Assembly (NCBI GenBank): GCA_017591395.1
Contig: WEDG01006656.1
Span: 62,001-126,000 of the forward strand
From: Schistocephalus solidus
Lineage: Eukaryota; Platyhelminthes; Cestoda; Diphyllobothriidea; Diphyllobothriidae
Direction of reading: 5' to 3'
Length of the DNA stretch: 64,000 bases
Shown: positions 59,301-64,000 of the stretch, piece by piece
How the letters are laid out: the number at the start of each line of letters is the position of its first letter
How positions within the stretch are numbered: position 1 is the stretch's first letter
Made by a program: the position numbers and the translations under genes
Notes under the pieces: generated by a model
What the model was told of the DNA's origin: nothing
Seen by the model: only the letters and a program-made list of their open reading frames with translations
Databases searched by the model: none

Positions 59301-62300
59301 GTTTGGCTTCCAATACAGTAACTTTGTGTTTGATAGCACTCCAAACTCGCTAAAAATTTCGTTTTGTGTCGTTCATATGACAGTTGAAGGCCCTATTTTG
59401 TGTCAGATGAGTGCATTTCATCTGTACCTTGTTAACCATTGCTGGTAAGTTTCATGGGTACTCCACGTAGGAGAGATAAACGAGTCTATTAGCTAATGTT
59501 CCTCCCTTTTTTGACCTGTGGAACTTGGTCAACGAAATTTTTTCCAGTCGTGTAGGGATGTGAGTCGTTCTGTATCCGGTTCGTTCATAAAACATGTGTA
59601 CTCCTGGCGTTTATTTTGAGTTATTCAAAACCAGGAAGTAACGTTGGACAACCTTTATTCAATTCAAACTGCGGAAGAGACATGATTCTGGGGCCCGAAA
59701 CAGGACTGAGTAACTGCTTCCCATCTGATTTGTTAGAGCCTAGACATTAGTGCCCTGGGGTATTCCGGATTTCCCTTCGATTCTCAATTCGCCCCGACAG
59801 TTTCGCCTCTGTGTGGCAAAGATTTGGCACCATTTCTCTGGCCAGGCGGTAAGGTCAGTTTCTAAGGCTATTGCGTGTTGCGTCTATCGCACTGAACCCT
59901 TCTCTCCCACCTGGGTCCTGCGGAGGTGGGAACCCGCACCTAGACGTGCCACCAAACCTCCCTATATGCGATATTTGTTATAGCTACGCATCCCCGATAA
60001 TGCCTGTCGTGCCCTGACCTAGCTCCCGTGTTGGTACAGCGCTCCTGTCGCGCGGCCTTACACACGACCCTGTTGCAATCAGAATAGTCTCAATCACTCG
60101 GGTGAGATAGCGCAAATGAAATAGATGGGAGAGTTGGAACGGATGAGTACCCTAGAATTGGTCGTGTTGGGAACTAAAACGAGAAACAGAACAGTAGTGA
60201 GAAATAAATTGACCAGGAAAATAAGTTAGCTTGCCAAATCCTGGTCGTAACTGTTCCTTGCGTTGCCGATAAATTGAACGTCAGTTTTCAATGCTTTGAC
60301 TGCGAATCCAGATTGGTGTCTTTTTCACGTTGCGCATGTGGGTCTGTTCACTGTCTTCTGTCTGTCAGTTGAATTCCCAGTCTTTCAATCCCTGCAGTTT
60401 TATCCCTTTTTTACGTGTCTCTAGGGTTTGGTTGCCACCGAACACATTTACCCACGACAGCCGATAGTGGAATATCGCGGCAACGCAATGCTCCTAAACG
60501 AGTACAATGAACAACAGGATTATCGGAGACAGTATGTTTGTTTATTCGAATCGGCTGACATTTCCTTTTCAGTTACAACCCTTTTATGTTGTTCTACAAA
60601 AAATTGGACAAAACAGTTATATGCGTGGATGCGCGCAATTATGGCAACGAGGCCCGATTTATCAGGAGGTCCTGCAATCCTAACTGCGAGGTAAGTCCTG
60701 CTACAACGGCAGTGTTTACCATGCACTCAAATTATATTCGTGTTCGTCCGTCTTGCTGCATTTTTCTACGGTATTTGCTTATCAACTGTTGTAAAATTAT
60801 GCGGTTGTAACATGGAAACCGAGATGGAGTCCTACGTGAGCACTACTTGTTGCGCCTAAAGCATTCTTAATTGAAAAATATAGCTGTTGTCCTTAAAAGA
60901 CACTTTAAGATGCCTCGTTAAATTTTCATTGGAATCCGCGCGACATTTTCGTTGCATCATCGCCTCTTGCACAAATTCGGCGTGCGTCATTCGTTAGTTA
61001 TCGGTATAATAAATAGTTTCAAACTTCATGGCAGAGTCAGAATCAAGTTGTCCCCAGTTGGGTCTTAAATCCTCGTTAGTTCTAGGGTGAAGCAGTAAAG
61101 AGACAAAAAAGGATTGGCATATGACGGGAATGTGACAAGAGGCTTTGGGAAATTATATTTTGTGCTACTTATTTATATAAGCAACAAAAGCGCTGATTTT
61201 GGCATTTTTCCACTCATCTTATCCACCCTAATCCCGCTTTAGAGGCAATACCGCCGTGATCAACAGGTCACACCTACAGCTGTCAACCTAACAGGCTCAA
61301 ATTATGTTGTTGCTGCAGAGTAGGAAATAGCTTACATCAGTACCACTGACCCCGGTTGGTCCAATCAGACGATTCGGACCACAGCTCTCGGGTTGTCTAA
61401 AACAAGGCTCTGTAGACAGCCGTTACACAGTTTGATTTGCTCGAGGTCGTCCATCTTTTTATGAACGAACTGTTTTTCCTAGAGAGGCCAAAAACACTAG
61501 CTTTGCCTCTTGTCCTCGTTGGCAATACTTGTCATTTTTCGCTGTCAGATCCCATGCAGCAAGGGGTATCATAGGGTAATAAGGTGCATGAGATTTAATA
61601 TGGACTAGGAGCCTAAGAAGCCTCCGTGTCTTCGAGTAGAACAGATCAGAGTTACCTGTCCTGTTCGGAAGGTAGGTATTTTCAAATAGGTTTCTCATGA
61701 CGTTAGAGACGTTACCGGAGCGAGCGCTTTAGCCCTCTTTCACCATCTTTCATGTTGGTACTCCTCAGCACTCCACTTTTCATCGCCTCTTTTCCTCTTA
61801 TTCTTTCATTTTAAATTATTATTCGACCTGTCATTTACTTTCTACAGTCGTCCTCAAGGATTTAAGTCACAAGACGTTTCGCAGTGGACTGTTTATGACA
61901 ACTCGTTGGCTGCTTGCTATTTCCGTAATCGTTAGTACATATGGCGTTTATACTCGAATTTATGAATAATTGGAAAGTTTGGAACGTCTGAATCTCCGTT
62001 ATCATCAGCACAAGGTCAAAAAACTTATTTACATCAGCTCATGAGGACTTTTTTTGAATTGATTAGGTTCGCCTCGTATTTCCTCCCACGGACTCCTTCT
62101 CCTCAGTCATCAACCCCCAGTGTATCAAGTTTATCATAGCTGCCACCAGAGTCATTCCAAGTGGTACCGAGTTAACCATACCCTTCGATTTCGACTACAC
62201 CTCCTGTTGGTATCCCGTCAAATGTGCCTGTTCCAGGCGAGGCTGCTCCGTAGCTAAATGGTTTAAGTCCGGTTACCAGGCGACTGTGCACCCCGATTCG

Positions 62301-64000
62301 AATAGTCCAACTGACGGTGACGCCGCGGGACGCTCTCAGCAGCTATACGACCCTCCACTTCAATTCCACTCTGACAAATTTTCCCCCTGTCATGACTGGT
62401 CCCGTCATGTCTCCGACGAAGAAGTCGAGGACGACAACACTGAGGATGACGATGAGGATGAGCGGGAGCAGGATGAAGAAGACGATGAGGAGGCGCACGT
62501 ACCCAAGCCGTTTGAAGAATCAAACTACGGCTCCTATAGTCCTCTTCATAAGCGTCTTGGTCCAGATCTAAAAATTGAGGTGTCTACCCTTTCTGACAGA
62601 ACTAGAGGAAAAATACCAATTCGGTATGTTCTTATTACCAAACGGTGTTCCATGCATGTTTATAAAAATGATTTTAACAAATAATTTTCTGTCCTGTTAT
62701 ATTGCGAAGAATGCATTATTTTGGGCCCTTTTCTGTGGGTTCCCTCGGTTGACTTCCGGCGCCATTGCAGTTTAACTAGTGCGGATTATCGCTCATTGTC
62801 TGCGAACTGTGCCGCTATGTTAGAATCCTCTGCGCCGGCTTTTATAATATATTTGACCTCGTTAGGAACGCGTATTACGACGCTTTTCGGCGTCGACGTT
62901 TGGTTGACCAAGTTCGCCTTCGACAGTCATATGAGGAGTAATGTCTTGTCCCCTTGAACGAAGTTTGGCCTAAAAGACCATCTCGTAACAATTAGAATAC
63001 ATAGGAACCCAATTGGGTCTTTGCTTCACATTAGTGCCCCTAGTCATTTTGTGCTATTCTCGTCGTTTGTTTCGGGTATCATCCATTCACCTACCTTGTA
63101 CAATATGTCAGGTTGTCACCAAGGTTCTTGTGTTTGTTTTGTTTTTGGTATGGTTGGTTTTTCTTACTGGTACTGTTAGGCAGGATCACAAAATCTAGGT
63201 ATGTTCCAAAGCCGGGGACGGGAACTTGCCAAGATAGATAAAAAAAACGTGAGGGGGAGGTGAGGTTGCAGTTGCTTAAAACTTCATAATGCCATCTTCA
63301 GCTAGCTGTACCTTCAACCGTCACGTACAACTGGGTAAAGATTGATGCGCATAAAAAGCAGTGCACAGGGTCGACGCGGTAGGTCAGAGCCAAGCCCCAT
63401 CGACCACTAATCGGGATAGATCGAATATTTACTTGTTCTAGATCACGGTCCCCATCACCACGGGCTGGCTCTGAAACGCTTATCAGATCACATTGTGCCC
63501 GGTACCGCGAGACAAACTAAGAGCCGTCATAAAAACACTTTGATATCAGAAGTTTGTCGATCACCCGATTTTTGCCATTGTGTAACATGCTTGCGAGTGA
63601 AAGCATATTACTTCTTTGCTGTATGCATACAGCAACTGAGTATGATTTTGGGATCACTGGTGAAAAACCTCTAACCTCAGGATTTATTAACCTTCTCATC
63701 TTCTGATTTTAGACGAATGTTGGGTCCCAAACGGTCAGCTGCGGGCTTTCCACTGTCATCCTACCAGTCCAACAAGCACTTACTCTCCGGGCTAGTCGAT
63801 TCAGGGAGTCACCGTCGTCGAGCCCGAGGCCGCGGGCGCGGGCGCGGCCGAGGAAAAACGCCGTCCAACCTACGACAAAGAACGGCGCGGGGTAATCGTC
63901 ACGGCGGTCGAGGTCGGTCTGTTAATCGGGAGATTTCCTCGGCTAGACCTCACCAGGTGTCACCACTCTTTAGCCACACACGGTTCCCACCTGAGTCTCA
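53355..64000 (+). CDS. KMT2E: KMT2E (MLL5)/SETD5-like PHD and SET domain protein, 3' end beyond window
   Basis: Proposed exons: 53355-53630, 53668-53984, 54067-54234, 54999-55486, 57753-58274, 60425-60531, 60573-60690, 62067-62623, 63713 to beyond 64000. The C4HC3 PHD finger spans exons 3-4: [19 protein letters not shown], then HAEC and FCESC. Exon 5 ends in EFNKK and joins in phase to the SET domain ([42 protein letters not shown], then CACSRRGC). Exon 8 has an acidic Asp/Glu tract and exon 9 an Arg/Gly run ([12 protein letters not shown]). Family members act on chromatin; the RRSC replacement of the usual NHSC goes with lack of methyltransferase activity. Uncertain points are the start codon, the exon 2 end and at least one missing exon in 55487-57752, because exon 4 ends in phase 1 and exon 5 starts in phase 0. 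Confidence 0.85.
54235..54998. other. Intron of the KMT2E-like gene
   Basis: 764 bp separating the two halves of the PHD finger, bounded by GTAAGA and CTTTAG. Nothing else was recognised in it. Confidence 0.6.
55487..57752. other. Intron(s) of the KMT2E-like gene, with at least one unseen exon
   Basis: 2.27 kb bounded by GTACGT and TCGTAG. The phase mismatch between the flanking exons requires an exon with a length of 3n+2 somewhere inside, which could not be located by eye. No mobile element was recognised. Confidence 0.5.
58275..60424. other. Intron before the SET exons, contains a SINE
   Basis: 2.15 kb bounded by GTTAGC and TCTCTAG. Contains the tRNA-derived repeat near 58990-59150; the rest is unannotated. 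Confidence 0.6.
58990..59150 (+). mobile_element. tRNA-derived SINE in an intron of the KMT2E-like gene
   Basis: A box TAGCACAGCTGGTAAAGCG near 59020, B box GTTCAATCC near 59067, followed by a body (GGTTGCTGCCGGGCTGGCTAA near 59094-59115) related to the SINE at 8605-8650. It is too diverged in the acceptor stem to be a working tRNA. Confidence 0.55.
60691..62066. other. Intron within the SET domain
   Basis: 1376 bp bounded by GTAAGT and GATTAG, splitting the SET domain directly after NPNCE. No repeat or coding content was recognised. Confidence 0.6.
62624..63712. other. Intron between the acidic and Arg/Gly-rich exons
   Basis: 1089 bp bounded by GTATGT and TTTTAG; nothing else was recognised. 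Confidence 0.6.

Noticed and set aside
1..64000. CRISPR arrays, phage or bacterial operons
   Set aside because: No short regularly spaced repeats and no prokaryotic gene layout; all supported genes are intron-containing animal genes or eukaryotic retroelements.

Overview
The window looks like a piece of a large, repeat-rich flatworm (platyhelminth) genome, most likely a tapeworm; no species can be named from it. The evidence is a set of intron-containing animal genes in which several introns are only 35-46 bp, alongside abundant CR1/Jockey-like LINEs, a Ty3/gypsy element, a Penelope-like fragment and tRNA-derived SINEs. No bacterial-style operons, rRNA genes or CRISPR arrays were seen.

Three host genes can be supported. 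(1) CDIPT, phosphatidylinositol synthase, on the plus strand at 5287-9611 in six exons that join in phase to 226 codons. The left edge (1-486) carries an inverted, about 95% similar copy of its exon 5, intron 4 and flanks, so a second CDIPT-like locus runs off the window on the minus strand. (2) A minus-strand gene at 27319-28577 encoding a serine/acid-rich N-terminus, a basic region and a DUF4806-like domain; one splice junction is unresolved. (3) A KMT2E (MLL5)/SETD5/UpSET-like chromatin gene on the plus strand from about 53355 past the right edge, with a PHD finger, a divergent SET domain, an acidic tract and an Arg/Gly-rich C-terminal segment.

Layout. 1-5286: inverted CDIPT copy, a degraded minus-strand LINE, and a short element with two 379-bp LTRs inside a duplicated CDIPT upstream region. 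5287-9611: CDIPT, with a long-armed foldback element in intron 1 and a SINE in intron 5. 9612-13252: mostly unannotatable intergenic sequence with SINE and diverged repeats. 13253-18236: a 5-kb Ty3/gypsy element on the minus strand with about 2% LTR divergence but broken frames. 18237-26371: Penelope remnant, LINE ORF1 and RT fragments, and chimeric junctions. 26372-28680: a truncated LINE abutting the DUF4806-like gene. 29466-51815: a nested LINE complex. Here family A (CR1-like, two long copies plus deletion derivatives) is inserted into family C and is itself interrupted by family E and a chimeric insert; it is followed by three stacked family-C 3' ends, family D, and a second family-A copy. 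51816-64000: the KMT2E-like gene and its upstream region.

The host genes act in unrelated processes (membrane inositol-lipid synthesis, unknown, chromatin). The mobile elements show the most structure: overlapping stop/start codons between LINE ORFs, a conserved 3'-terminal hairpin across LINE subfamilies, an antisense tRNA-like Pol III promoter motif in the 5' region of family A, and LINE sequence lying directly at the end of a host gene.
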